NCBI GenBank assembly: GCA_963842335.1
Contig: CAWJGF010000003.1
Span: forward strand, 248,001 to 312,000
Length of the DNA stretch: 64,000 nucleotides
Direction of reading: 5' to 3'
Source of the DNA: PALSA-600 sp963842335
GTDB taxonomy: Bacteria > Actinomycetota > Thermoleophilia > Gaiellales > Gaiellaceae
Positions 1 through 9,158 of the stretch are shown in pieces; within the stretch, counting starts at the first letter, position 1; the number at the start of each line of letters is the position of its first letter. Under the pieces are notes generated by a model. It worked only from the letters and a program-made list of their open reading frames with translations, searched no databases and had not been told where the DNA came from. Both the position numbers and the translations under genes were made by a program.

Positions 1-1149
1 CACGTCGTCGCCGGGTGCCACGGACGGCGTCGTCGAGCCCGTGAAGACGAAGATCCCGTCGCTCGTCGTCGGATCGTTGTCGCCTGCCGGGTCCTGCATG
101 AAGAAGCCGCGGGCGCTTCCCGTCGACTCCACGGCGGTCACGATCCCGCGCACGCCCGAGACCGGTTGGTTGGCGAGCAGCGAGAACTGACCCGAGCCCT
201 GAATCTCCGGGATGGATACCGGTGGGGTCGCGGTCGTGATCTGCCAGCTGAAGTTCGCAGCCATCGTGTCCGGCGGGTCGACCGAATCCTGGTCGTGCAC
301 GGCCGTTGCGGAAACGGTCGTCGTGCACTGCTCGCCGGAGCTGAACGGCGTATCCGGGTGCAAGGTGAACACGAGTGGGCCTCCCAAGACCGTCGCCGTG
401 TGCTCACCGCTCGCCGAGCAGTGAATCGTGAACCAGGCCGTGTCGACGTTCACGGGCTCGGAGAAGTTCACGACGAGGTCGGTGGCGGGATCGACCCCCG
501 CTGCACCGTCTGCCGGAACGGTGGAGGCGACGCTCGGCGCTGCATCGCCACCGTCGCCCGTACGCGGCGTCGGCGCGCCGGCGGTGAAATCGGCGAAGTT
601 GTTATCAGTGTCGGTGGCGCCTGCGGCCCCGCGCAGAGCAGCCGTCGTGTTTGACAGCGCCGGGGCCGCCGCCGCGCCCTCGAAGCAGTTCGCAGCTCCG
701 TAGCCCACAAGGTCGACAACCCCAGTCGGGCACACACCGACGAGCGCAGTCTGCGCCGAGACGAGCGCCACCTTGCCTGCGCCCGCCGCCATGGCGATGT
801 TGCCGGTGGCGTTGGGTGTCGGCAACGCAGTGGTGCCGCCGGCCCCTGCCTGCTCCTGCACGAGGTAGTGCGCACCGGGCGCGAGTGAACCGGCCACGTT
901 CGTCACCTGCCACGTCGTGCCGGTCGACGCGGCGTACTGCACCGACCAGCCCGTGAGGTTGACAGACGCGTTGCTCAGGTTGTAGAGCTCGATGAAGTCG
1001 TTCTTGAAGGTTGCGCCGGAGTTGCCGCCGCCTCCGTAGACCTGACTGATGGTGATCGAACTGGACGCTGCGAGCGCCCCGGACGTCACCACAAGCGTTG
1101 CGACAACGGCCAGGAGGCCCACGGCCAGACGCGCGACAAGACGCTGCAT
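1..1149 (-). CDS. Secreted lamin-tail-domain / ExeM-NucH-like nuclease, partial (C-terminus off left edge)
   Basis: Reading from an ATG at 1149 gives an open frame to the window edge. It begins with a signal peptide of about 30 residues (MQRLVARLAVGLL..., ending near ALAAS). A lamin tail domain follows, with the typical start ISQVYGGGGN and FIELYNLSN. Next comes a bacterial Ig-like stretch (VPADGAAGVDPATDLVVNF). The visible part ends in a segment resembling the OB-like start of ExeM/NucH extracellular nucleases (IPEIQGSGQFSLL, then GFFMQDPAGDNDPTTSDGIF). Family knowledge says the catalytic exonuclease-endonuclease-phosphatase domain comes later, which would be outside the window, so nuclease activity is inferred. 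A GGGAG ribosome site sits 8 bases upstream of the ATG. Confidence 0.72.
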   Translation of the reverse strand, partial: MQRLVARLAVGLLAVVATLVVTSGALAASSSITISQVYGGGGNSGATFKNDFIELYNLSNASVNLTGWSVQYAASTGTTWQVTNVAGSLAPGAHYLVQEQAGAGGTTALPTPNATGNIAMAAGAGKVALVSAQTALVGVCPTGVVDLVGYGAANCFEGAAAAPALSNTTAALRGAAGATDTDNNFADFTAGAPTPRTGDGGDAAPSVASTVPADGAAGVDPATDLVVNFSEPVNVDTAWFTIHCSASGEHTATVLGGPLVFTLHPDTPFSSGEQCTTTVSATAVHDQDSVDPPDTMAANFSWQITTATPPVSIPEIQGSGQFSLLANQPVSGVRGIVTAVESTGSARGFFMQDPAGDNDPTTSDGIFVFTGSTTPSVAPGDDV

Positions 1150-1219
1150 GCCTGTTTCTCCCTCTCTCAGCGCCTCCCCCACGGCGGCGCGACCGCGCGA
1201 GCCTAGCCGAGATCTCCGT

Positions 1220-1645
1220 CTACGGAAAGGTCAACCCGCCGCGCTCGTCGAGCGTCGTGCCGTTCGCCCACGCGACGTCCCAGATGTTGCCTTCCGGGTC
1301 GCGCCAACTGAAGCCACCGCCCCAGAACGCCTCGGTCGGCTCCTCCAGCACCTCAACCCCGTCGACCTCGCGCAGCGTCTCGTAGACGGCTTTCGTCTCG
1401 TCGAACGAATCGAGGTTCACGCTGATCGTGAAGCCGCGGAAGCCGTCGGTCAGCGGCCCGAATGCCGGCTCGTAGTTCGTGGCGGGGTACAGCCCGAAGA
1501 CGACGCCGTTCGTACACTGGAACGTGCGGTGGTGCTCGTCGCTCCCCGGCGTCTCAGGCCAGCCGAGATCCCGAAACAGGCGGGCCATGCGCTCGACATC
1601 ACGGCACGCGAGGGTGATCAGCCCGACGCGTGCCGGGAGCTTCAC
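1220..1645 (-). CDS. VOC (glyoxalase/bleomycin-resistance fold) protein
   Basis: This 141-residue protein has the vicinal-oxygen-chelate pattern: it opens with GLITLACRDVERMARLFRDL, and near the C-terminus has FSWRDPEGNIWDVAWA, where the DPEGN turn precedes the last strand and a metal-ligand position. The GTG start at 1645 overlaps the polA stop by four bases (GTGA), so the two genes are probably translationally coupled. A substrate cannot be assigned. VOC members include lyases, isomerases, dioxygenases and resistance proteins. Longer versions of this frame run into polA and are shadows. Confidence 0.8.
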   Translation of the reverse strand: MKLPARVGLITLACRDVERMARLFRDLGWPETPGSDEHHRTFQCTNGVVFGLYPATNYEPAFGPLTDGFRGFTISVNLDSFDETKAVYETLREVDGVEVLEEPTEAFWGGGFSWRDPEGNIWDVAWANGTTLDERGGLTFP

Positions 1646-4201
1646 GACTTCGCGTCGGCCCAGTTGTCGCCGACGCCGACGTCGACGGCGAGCGGCGGAT
1701 CGAGGTCGTAAGCGCCGCACATCTCCGCACGCACGAGCTCTCGCACCTTCGATACCTCTGGCTCGGGCACTTCGAGCAGCAACTCGTCGTGCACCTGCAG
1801 GACAAGGCGTGCGCCGCGGCCCTCCTCGCGCAGGCGCCGCGCGATCCGGATCATCGCCACTTTGATGATGTCGGCGTTCGAGCCCTGCATGACGAAGTTG
1901 ACCGCGATCCGCTCGCCGAATCCGCGGGTCTGCCGGTTCGATGCGCGAATCTCGGGGACCGGGCGCCTTCGGCCGAGCAGCGAGGTGACGTAGCCGTCGG
2001 CCGCGGCCTGCTCGATCGTGCGCGCGATGAAGTCCTGCACATGTGGGAAGCGCGCCAGATAAGCGTCGATGTAGCGCTGCGCCTCCTCGCGCGGGATCTC
2101 GAGGTTGTCCGACAGGCCGTACGCGGAGATGCCGTAGACGATCCCGAAGTTGATCATCTTCGCGATCGAGCGCTGCCCCGACGTCAACTTCGCCGGCTCG
2201 ACACCGAGCACCTCCGCCGCCGTGGCCGTATGGATGTCCTCGCCGCGCTCGAACGCCTCGCGCAGCTTCGGTTCGCCCGAGACGTGCGCGAGAATGCGCA
2301 ACTCGATCTGCGAGTAGTCGGCCGAGAGAATGCGATGGCCCTCCTCCGCGATGAATGCTGACCGAATCTCGCGCCCGAGATCGGTGCGGATCGGGATCGA
2401 TTGCAGGTTCGGATCGGACGTCGAGAGCCGCCCGGTGGCAGCGACCGTCTGGTTGAACGTCGTGTGCAGCCGCGCGTCCTCCTCGGAGAGGAGCGACGGC
2501 AGCGGTCCGAGATACGTGTTCAGGAGCTTCGAATACTCCCGCCACTCCTCGATCACCGGGACGATTGCGTGGTCTTGGCGAATCGAGCGCAGCACCTTCG
2601 CGTCGGTCGAGTAACCCGTCTTGCCTTTCCTGCCCGTCGTCAGGCCAAGCTGCTCGAAGAGCACGCGCCCGACCTGCTGCGTCGAGCCGATCACGAACTC
2701 CTCGCCCGCGAGCTCGTAGGCCTGTGCCTCCAGCTCCTCGACGCGATCAGCGAGCCGCGCTGTGATCTCACCCATCCGGTAGGTGTCGATCTTCACACCG
2801 GCCGATTCCATGTCGGCGAGCACCGCGGTGAGCGGCAACTCGATCGTGCGGTACAGGTCTGTGACGCCGCGTTCCTCGAGGCGGTCGAGGAGCGGCCCGA
2901 TCAACCGGCGGGGAGTCTCGGCCCGGCGCACGAGCGCGGTCGTCTCCTCGTCGGACGCAGGCGTCGGCAGGAGCTCGACTCCGTACTCGGCGGCGAGATC
3001 GTCGAGCTCGTAGGCGGCGCGGCCCGGATCGATCAGATACGCGGCGATGAGCGTGTCCTCGCGCGCGTCGACGTGCAGTCGCTTCGCGTCGTGCACGACC
3101 AGATCGGCGTCGATCTTCGCCGGCCGGGGGCCGATCACGACTTCCTCTCCGGCCGCGACGGCGGCACGATCGCCGTCGGCGGCGTAACCCACGACGCCGC
3201 GGAAGTCGAGAGTCGCCTTCGCGCCACGCCACCTCGATACCCGTCACCTGCATGGGTGCCGACGGAACCGCGACGTCCAACTCGTCGACGCGGTTCAACA
3301 GGTTCCGGAACTCGAAGCGCCTGAAGATCTCCTTCAGCTGGGCGCGATCGGGCGGGTCGAGCACGAGCCGTGCGGGATCGCAATCGATGTCGAGGTCGCG
3401 CCGCATCGTCGCGAGCTCCTTCGAGAGGCGCGCGATGTCGGCGTTCTCCGTGATGTTGCGGGCGCGCGCCGGCGAGAGCTCCGACGCATGCTCGATCACG
3501 GACTCGACCGACCCATACTGGGAGATCAGCTGGCCGGCGGTCTTGTCGCCGATGCCCGGGACCCCGGGAATGTTGTCCGAGGTGTCGCCCTTGAGCCCGA
3601 TGAAGTCGGGCACCTGCTCGGGCGTGACGCCGTAGCGAGCCTCGACCCGTTCCGGGGTATAGACGTTGACGTCAGCAACGCCGCGCGGGGTCATCATCAA
3701 GCAGATGTTGCTGCTGCAGAGCTGGAAGGCATCGCGATCGGTCGAGACCACACACGTCTTGATGCCCTCGGCGTCCGCGCGCGTCGCGAGTGTCGCGATC
3801 ACGTCGTCTGCCTCCCAACCTTCGAACTCCAGATTCCGGTAGCCGAATGCTTCGACGATCGGGCGAAAATGCGGAAACTGCTCGCGCAGCAGGTCGGGCA
3901 TCGGCTTCCGGCCCTGCTTGTAGACGACGTCCTCGGCGGCGGCGGCGGCGGTGCGATGCACGGGCCGCGAGTCCCAGGCGACCGCGACGCCCTTCGGCCG
4001 GTAGTCGGCAAGAAGCTTGAAGAGCATGTTGGTGAAACCAAGCAGCGCACCCGTCGGCTGCCCGTCCGTCGTAGCGAGCTCTTCCGGAAGCGCGAAGAAC
4101 GCGCGATAGGCGAGGTTGTTGCCGTCGACGATGAACAGATCGCTCTCGTGCGCAGGCCCGTCGTCCAGCTCGAGCTCGGCTCCGGTGAGGGTCTTCGGCA
4201 T
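1642..4201 (-). CDS. polA: DNA polymerase I, with an apparent +1 frameshift near 3210-3225
   Basis: DNA-directed DNA polymerase of family A, used in gap filling and repair. The N-terminal half (4201 down to about 3225) encodes the 5'-3' nuclease domain, with LFIVDGNNLAYRAF and the helix-hairpin region IGLKGDTSDNIPGVPGIGDK. The C-terminal half (about 3215 to 1642), one frame over, has a reduced 3'-5' exonuclease-like domain and then polymerase motif A (DYSQIELRILAH), motif B (RSIAKMINFGIVYG) and motif C (QVHDELLLEVP). The total length is 853 codons plus one base, normal for PolA apart from the single extra base. The junction lies around VAWR/ATLDFRG. Both halves look fully conserved, so a sequencing or assembly insertion is likelier than decay. 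The ATG at 4201 is chosen because a TACCTT -10-like box lies 6 bases upstream; a GTG at 4204 is also possible. Confidence 0.9.
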
Positions 4202-4207
4202 CACCCA

Positions 4208-4213
4208 AAGGTA
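4208..4213 (-). promoter_or_regulatory. -10-like box (TACCTT) of polA, probable leaderless start
   Basis: The minus strand reads TACCTT 6 bases before the polA ATG. The same TAnnnT box at 6-9 bases from the start codon recurs at many operon heads in this window, which suggests transcription starting at or very near the start codon. Inference from position only. Confidence 0.45.
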
Positions 4214-4301
4214 TCGTCCGACGCCGATGCCGAGCCTCGAGATTCACCCACTTTCCGGCCTTCGAGACGAGGCCGCGACCTTGAAATGGCGCGGTGCCGT
4301 G

Positions 4302-4931
4302 ATGCCGTCGGCGTCGACCCTCGCGCTCTTCAGCCTCGCCGCGATCGCGCTCGCGGTCGTTCCCGGCCCCGCGGTCGCCTACATCGTCACCCAGAGCGTC
4401 GACAAGGGCCGCCGCGCTGGGATCGTGTCTGCATTCGGGATCGCCAGCGGTGGCCTCGTGCACGTCACAGCCGCAGTCGTCGGCCTGTCGGCGCTCGTCG
4501 CCTCATCGGCGGCCGCGTTCACGATCGTGAAGATCGTCGGCGCCGCCTACCTGATCGCCGTCGGGATCCGTCGCATCCTCTCGGGCGACGAGGCGGAAAA
4601 GGCAGCCGAGGCTGTCGAGGAGACACGGCTGCGCCGACTGTACGGACAGGGCGTCGTCGTCAACGTCCTCAACCCGAAGACGGCGCTGTTCTTCCTCGCA
4701 TTCCTGCCGCAATTCGTCGACCGTGACGGCTCGGTTCCGCTCCAGGTCGCCATCCTCGGCCTCCTCTTCGCAACGATCGCACTGCTCTCGGACCTCGGCT
4801 ACGCCGTGCTCGCCGACGCGCTGGCCGGGCGCGTGCGCAGAAGCGACCGGGCGGCCCGCCTCCGCCGATTCACAACCGGCGGGATCTTCATTGCGCTGGG
4901 CATCACCGCCGCAGCGGCGCACCGGAGCTAA
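4302..4931 (+). CDS. LysE/RhtB-family amino-acid exporter
   Basis: A membrane exporter of about 209 residues with six hydrophobic segments. The N-terminal family hallmark is present as ALAVVPGPAVAYIVTQSVDKGRRAG, and the middle carries GQGVVVNVLNPKTALFFLAFLPQFV, another LysE signature. The family exports amino acids such as lysine, threonine, homoserine or cysteine; the substrate here is unknown. The ATG at 4302 places the first membrane segment right after the start; longer versions run back through polA antisense. It lies 5 bases upstream of the LarA-like gene and probably shares its transcript. Confidence 0.85.
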   Translation: MPSASTLALFSLAAIALAVVPGPAVAYIVTQSVDKGRRAGIVSAFGIASGGLVHVTAAVVGLSALVASSAAAFTIVKIVGAAYLIAVGIRRILSGDEAEKAAEAVEETRLRRLYGQGVVVNVLNPKTALFFLAFLPQFVDRDGSVPLQVAILGLLFATIALLSDLGYAVLADALAGRVRRSDRAARLRRFTTGGIFIALGITAAAAHRS

Positions 4932-4936
4932 GACGA

Positions 4937-6643
4937 ATGCCGCGCATCCCGCTGCTGTCCGACTCGCGGATCGTGGTCGCGGACGTCGACGACGGCGACG
5001 TCATCCTCCGTGCGCCGCCGGCACGTGAGGCGCTGGAGGACGTCTCGGCCGCGGTCACGGCTGCGCTCGCGTTCCCGCTCGCCGGCGAGCCGCTGGAGGG
5101 CCTGCTGACGCGCGGCGGCACAGCCACGGTCGTGATCGAGCAGCCCTCGCTGCCGATCCCTGCGGCGCCCAGCAGCCCGCGACATGCCGCAGTGGCCGCG
5201 GTCGTCGACGAGTTGGAGCGACTCGGCGTTGCGAAGGTGACGATCCTCGTTGCGGGCGGGCTGCTCCGCCGCACGTCGCCTCGGGAGATCGGCTTGCTCG
5301 TGCCGCCCGAGTTCCGCCGCCGCTTCAAGGGCCGCGTGATCGTGCATGACGCGGAGGGGGACGACCTGGTCGAACTCGGGCAGGCGGGCAACGTCACGTT
5401 GCGCGTCAACCCGGCGCTCGTAGAGACAGATCTCGTCGTCACCGTAACCGCCGCGGAGACGGTGCTCCACGGCGGGCCCGCCGCCTTGCTCGCAGCCACC
5501 GGCCGCGAGTCGTTGCGCGCATCGGGCGCCGTGTCGCTGCTCGAGACGAGCGCGTCGCAGGGTTGGCGACTTGCCGTCGCGACCGAGCGGCTGCTCGCGC
5601 AGCGCGTGCCGGTGACCGGCGTCTCGCTCGTATTGAACGCGCCGCGCATCGCGGGGCCGTTCGCGGGCTACCCGCACGATCAGGACGCGATCGACCGCAT
5701 GCTCGACTCTCGGCTGCGTCGCGCCTTCCAATTCGCGCCGGGAAGGCTGCGGCAGCGGATCATCGAGCGCCTCCCGCGCGAGTTGACCGCCGCGGCAGCA
5801 TACGGCGGCACCCCGTCGGTGGCGCACGCCGAGGCGTTGCTCCGCGGAACGGTGTTCCGGGGCGCCGAGCTCCACGAGCCGGTCGATGCGCTCGTGATCG
5901 GAATCCCGCCGACGACTCCGTTCATGCCCCGTGAGAAGCCGAACCCGATCAGCGCGGCGTATCTCGGCCTCGGCCTCGCGCTGCGGCTCTGGCGGAACCT
6001 GCCGCCGATCACGGCGGGTGGCACCGCGATTCTCGTGCACCCGTTCACACGGCGGTTTCCGCGGCCGACGCAGGCCCCATACCGTGCCCTGTTCTACGAC
6101 CAGCGCAGCGCCCGCGACATCGGGGCGATGCGCGATGCCGAGCGCGCAGCCGTGGAGGACCAGCATGCGATCGACGACTATCGCGCGGGCCACGCGTGTC
6201 ACCCCCTGCAGCCGTTCGTCGAGTGGAGCGCCTGCGACGCCACAAGCCACCGCCTCGGCGCGGTGCTCATCGCCGGTTGCCGCGATGCAGGGGCAGCGAG
6301 GCAGTTGGGCTTCGTGCCGACCCACAGTCTCTCGGCGGCCCTCGACATCGCACGCGGCAGCGGCGCGGAGCGCATCGGCTACCTGCTCTCACCGCCGTAT
6401 TTCCCCTCGTCGTTTGGTGGTCCCTTCTTCGAGACGGAACCGGTCGCGCGTCCCGCCGACGGTGCCCGTACCGTGCACAGCATGGAAACGGTCATCGAGA
6501 CCAAGCGCGCTGACGAAGAAGTTCGGCAGCCGAGCTGCCGTCGACGGCGTCGACCTGCACGTGCCGGCCGGTGTGGCCTTCGGGTTCCTCGGCCCGAACG
6601 GCGCAGGCAAGACGACCATGATCCGCACGCTGCGTCGGGCTGA
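4937..6643 (+). CDS. LarA-like (DUF2088, lactate racemase superfamily) protein, runs on into the next gene
   Basis: The first roughly 515 residues resemble the LarA/DUF2088 fold: an N-terminal domain with VVDELERLGVAKVTILVAGG, and a later GGTPSVAHAEALLRGTVFRGAEL with VDALVIGIPPTTP. LarA is a nickel-pincer racemase. The canonical SDHTRP motif is replaced here (VVIEQPSLPIP), so lactate racemase activity is doubtful and the function is unknown. No stop codon occurs before the start of the following ABC ATPase at 6482. The frame passes through that start and ends at 6643 in meaningless sequence, so the true C-terminus is probably near 6470-6480 and a stop may have been lost or shifted by an indel. 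Confidence 0.65.
   Translation: MPRIPLLSDSRIVVADVDDGDVILRAPPAREALEDVSAAVTAALAFPLAGEPLEGLLTRGGTATVVIEQPSLPIPAAPSSPRHAAVAAVVDELERLGVAKVTILVAGGLLRRTSPREIGLLVPPEFRRRFKGRVIVHDAEGDDLVELGQAGNVTLRVNPALVETDLVVTVTAAETVLHGGPAALLAATGRESLRASGAVSLLETSASQGWRLAVATERLLAQRVPVTGVSLVLNAPRIAGPFAGYPHDQDAIDRMLDSRLRRAFQFAPGRLRQRIIERLPRELTAAAAYGGTPSVAHAEALLRGTVFRGAELHEPVDALVIGIPPTTPFMPREKPNPISAAYLGLGLALRLWRNLPPITAGGTAILVHPFTRRFPRPTQAPYRALFYDQRSARDIGAMRDAERAAVEDQHAIDDYRAGHACHPLQPFVEWSACDATSHRLGAVLIAGCRDAGAARQLGFVPTHSLSAALDIARGSGAERIGYLLSPPYFPSSFGGPFFETEPVARPADGARTVHSMETVIETKRADEEVRQPSCRRRRRPARAGRCGLRVPRPERRRQDDHDPHAASG
6469..6474 (+). promoter_or_regulatory. -10-like box (TACCGT) before the ABC ATPase
   Basis: TACCGT lies 7 bases before the ATG at 6482, matching the TAnnnT pattern seen at other gene heads here. 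It supports 6482 as a real start with its own promoter, separate from the LarA-like gene. Confidence 0.4.
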
Positions 6644-7392
6644 CGCAGCCCACCTCCGGCGAGGTCTCCCTCCTCGGCCTGCCGCAGCCGTCGAAGCGCC
6701 GCGAGGCGCTCGCTCGGGTCGGCGCGATCGTGGAGGAACCGAAATTCCACCCACACCTCACCGGTCGCGAGAACCTGAAGATCGTCGCAGCCGCGCGCGA
6801 TCGCGCGGCCGACGCGCGGATCCCCGCGTCACTCGAACGCGTGGGCCTCGCCCACCGCGCCGACGACCGCGTCAAGACCTACTCGCTCGGCATGCGCCAG
6901 CGTCTCGGCATCGCGCGCTGCCTGATCGCCGATCCTGCGCTGCTCATCCTCGACGAGCCGATGAACGGCCTCGACCCGGCCGGCATCCTGGAGATGCGCA
7001 ACCTGATCCGCGCCTTCGTCGACGAAGGACGCACGGTATTCCTCTCCTCCCATCTCCTCGACGAGGTCGAGAAGACCTGCGACCACATTGCGATCGTCGA
7101 CCAGGGCCGCATCATCGTCCAGGGCTCGGTCGGCGAGATCTCGGCCACCGGCGACCCGACGGTGTTGATCGAGGTCGACGACATCGCGTCGGCGCGGCGT
7201 GTCCTCGGCGCCGTGCAGATGCAAGAAGAGGGCAAGGCGCTGCGCGTCACACTCGACGGCGACCTCACGGCGGCTGCGCTGAACCGCTCGCTCGTCGAAG
7301 CGGGCATCGCCGTCTCGCGCCTCGAGCCTGCGCGCGCAACGCTCGAGGAAACGTTCCTGTCGATCACGTCGCGGCTGGAAAGCAACGAATGA
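6482..7392 (+). CDS. ABC-2 type transporter ATPase, disrupted by two apparent +1 frameshifts
   Basis: ATP-binding subunit of an ABC exporter. Read across three frames it is a normal protein of about 302 residues: METVIETK, then ALTKKFGSRAAVDGVDL with Walker A FGFLGPNGAGKTTMIRTL, then LTQPTSGEVSLLG, the signature YSLGMRQRLGIARCL, Walker B LLILDEPMNGLDP and the H-loop SSHLLDEV. The gene is 911 bases, two more than a multiple of three. The extra bases fall near 6502-6506 (between ETK and ALTKKF) and near 6634, where CTGCGTCGGGCTG would read LLGL if one G were absent. Both restore perfect family sequence, so base-calling or assembly error is likely. It overlaps its permease by ATGA. Confidence 0.8.
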
Positions 7393-8141
7393 GACTCGTC
7401 CGCGCGGAAGTACTGAAGCTCGTCCGGCGCCGCGGCCTGATGGCCTGGTGCGTTCTGATCACGATCGGCATCGTCGCGGTCGTCGAGACCGTGCTCGTCG
7501 TTCTGCACGCGGTCAACTCCGCGCATCACGGGCCGGCAGGCGGCCCGTCGAACTTCCGCGGCGCGGCCGAGACAGTGGCGCTCTTCGGGACGCTGACCGC
7601 GGTGCTGATCGGGGCGACTGGCGGGAGCCAGGATGTCGGGAACGGGGTCTTCCGCGATCTCGTCGTCACCGGACGCCCCCGTGCGGCCCTTTTCAACGTC
7701 CGAGTGCCGGGCGCATTCCTGGTCTGGCTCCCGATGATGTTGACGGGCTTCGCGATCATCACCGTCGCCAGCTTCGTGTTCGCGGGCGACCTGCCGAACC
7801 CGTCCGCTCACGACCTGACGCACGAGCTCGCCTACGCGCTCGCGATCGGGATCATCAACCTCTTCATGGCAGTCGGTCTGGCGGCGATCGTCAGCTCGCG
7901 GATCGTGATCGGCGTGCTGATCGTCTGGAACTCGGTCGTGGCGCACATCCTGATCTCGTTCCACAGCCTGGGCGGTGCGCGCAAGTTCGTCGACGTCGCG
8001 GCGGCCGAGCACTTCCAGCCGCATCAAGCCGCGGATCAGCGCGTTGCCATGTCAGCCGCGGCCGCGGTCGCGATCCTCGTCGTGTGGGCGGCAGCCTTCT
8101 CCTTCGCCGGCCGCTACTGGACGCAACGCCGCGACGCCTAG
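7389..8141 (+). CDS. ABC-2 type transporter permease
   Basis: A 250-residue membrane protein starting MRLVRAEVLKLVRRRGL, the usual opening of ABC-2 permeases before the first membrane helix. Around six hydrophobic segments follow. Its ATG overlaps the TGA of the ATPase gene (ATGA), so the two form an exporter pair. Family members export drugs, lipids or antimicrobial peptides; nothing here narrows the substrate. Confidence 0.8.
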   Translation: MRLVRAEVLKLVRRRGLMAWCVLITIGIVAVVETVLVVLHAVNSAHHGPAGGPSNFRGAAETVALFGTLTAVLIGATGGSQDVGNGVFRDLVVTGRPRAALFNVRVPGAFLVWLPMMLTGFAIITVASFVFAGDLPNPSAHDLTHELAYALAIGIINLFMAVGLAAIVSSRIVIGVLIVWNSVVAHILISFHSLGGARKFVDVAAAEHFQPHQAADQRVAMSAAAAVAILVVWAAAFSFAGRYWTQRRDA

Positions 8142-8426
8142 CCTGTGCCCTACGTCCCACCAGACGGGCGAAACGCCTCGCTCTCGTCACACTTGGCGTC
8201 ACAGTTGGTCTGACCAAGTTGACGCGCTGCGCGGTGCTCTCGTGGCGCTATTCCTCGCGTTTGACAGCAGACAGGCCCCGTTCAGCCGTGTCCAGCGGCT
8301 TCGAAATTGTTACGCGTTCTTCACCGTCGGTCTGACCACACTCTGACCTGCTGTGGACAGTTCGTCACAGTTCGGTAACGCTTGTTTGGCGACGAGCGTG
8401 GCTTCGAGGGGCCGCGGCCCGGGTGG
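8142..8426. other. Intergenic region between convergent genes with two GGTCTGACC palindromes
   Basis: This 285-base stretch separates the ABC permease (plus) and livF (minus). No convincing ORF, RNA gene or terminator was seen. It contains TTGGTCTGACCAA at 8205-8217 and GGTCTGACC at 8329-8337, described separately. Confidence 0.5.
8205..8217. promoter_or_regulatory. Palindrome TTGGTCTGACCAA, FadR/PdhR-type operator look-alike
   Basis: Perfect 6-base arms around a central T. The GGTC-n-GACC core is typical of operators bound by FadR-subfamily GntR regulators (PdhR, LldR). A second core copy lies at 8329-8337. Both flanking genes point inward, so no obvious target promoter exists. Confidence 0.35.
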
Positions 8427-9158
8427 CTAGGTCTCGCCGAGGTAGGTCTTGCGAACCTGCTCGTTCGTCTTCAGCGCTTTGGCGTCGTCGGCGAGCACGA
8501 CATGGCCCGTTTCGAGCACGTAGCCGCGGTTTGCGGCGTCGAGCGCCATCGCTGCGTTCTGCTCGACGAGCAGGATCGACGTTCCCTGCTCGTTGATCTG
8601 CCGGATGATGTCGAAGATCCGCTCGACGAAGATCGGCGCGAGCCCGAGCGACGGTTCGTCGAGGAGCAGCAGCTTCGGCCGCGCCATCAGTGCCCGCCCG
8701 ATCGCGCACATCTGCTGCTCGCCGCCCGACATCGTTCCGGCCTTCTGCGTTCGCCGCTCGTGCAGGCGGGGGAAGAGCTCAAAGACGCGATCCATGTCGC
8801 CCTTGATCTCGCCACGGTCCTTCCGCTGGAACGCGCCCATCTCGAGGTTCTCGATCACGGTCATCCGCGGGAACAGACGGCGCCCCTCCGGTGATTGGGC
8901 GATCCCGCGCTTCACGATCTCATGCGCCGCAACGCTCGTGATCTCCGTGCCCTGGAACCGAATCGATCCCAGTCGGGGGCGATTCAGCCCATTGATCGAC
9001 CGGAGAGTCGTGGACTTGCCGGCGCCGTTGGCACCGAGCAGTGTCACGATCTCACCCTCGTGGACCTCGAGAGAGACCCCTTTCAGCGCGTGAATCGACC
9101 CGTAGTAGGTGTGCACGTTCGCGAGCTGCAGGATCGGCACCGCACCGGCAGAGGTCAT
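8427..9158 (-). CDS. livF: Branched-chain amino acid ABC transporter ATPase LivF
   Basis: 243-residue ATPase of the HAAT importer family. Walker A is LLGANGAGKSTTLRSI, the signature is MSGGEQQMCAIGRAL, and Walker B is LLLLDEPSLGLAPI, with the LivF-typical GRRLFPRMTVIENLEMGAF. It is the last gene of livHMGF and overlaps livG by four bases. Substrates are branched-chain amino acids or related compounds such as amides or urea. No periplasmic binding protein gene (livK) lies next to the cluster. Confidence 0.92.
   Translation of the reverse strand: MTSAGAVPILQLANVHTYYGSIHALKGVSLEVHEGEIVTLLGANGAGKSTTLRSINGLNRPRLGSIRFQGTEITSVAAHEIVKRGIAQSPEGRRLFPRMTVIENLEMGAFQRKDRGEIKGDMDRVFELFPRLHERRTQKAGTMSGGEQQMCAIGRALMARPKLLLLDEPSLGLAPIFVERIFDIIRQINEQGTSILLVEQNAAMALDAANRGYVLETGHVVLADDAKALKTNEQVRKTYLGET

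Noticed and set aside
1220..2545. 441-residue protein read from the minus strand
   Set aside because: Only its last 141 residues are a real VOC protein. The rest is an arginine-rich out-of-frame reading of polA.
5931..8141. 736-residue ORF on the plus strand
   Set aside because: It joins shadow sequence, a fragment of the disrupted ABC ATPase and the real permease. Only 7389-8141 is a gene on its own.
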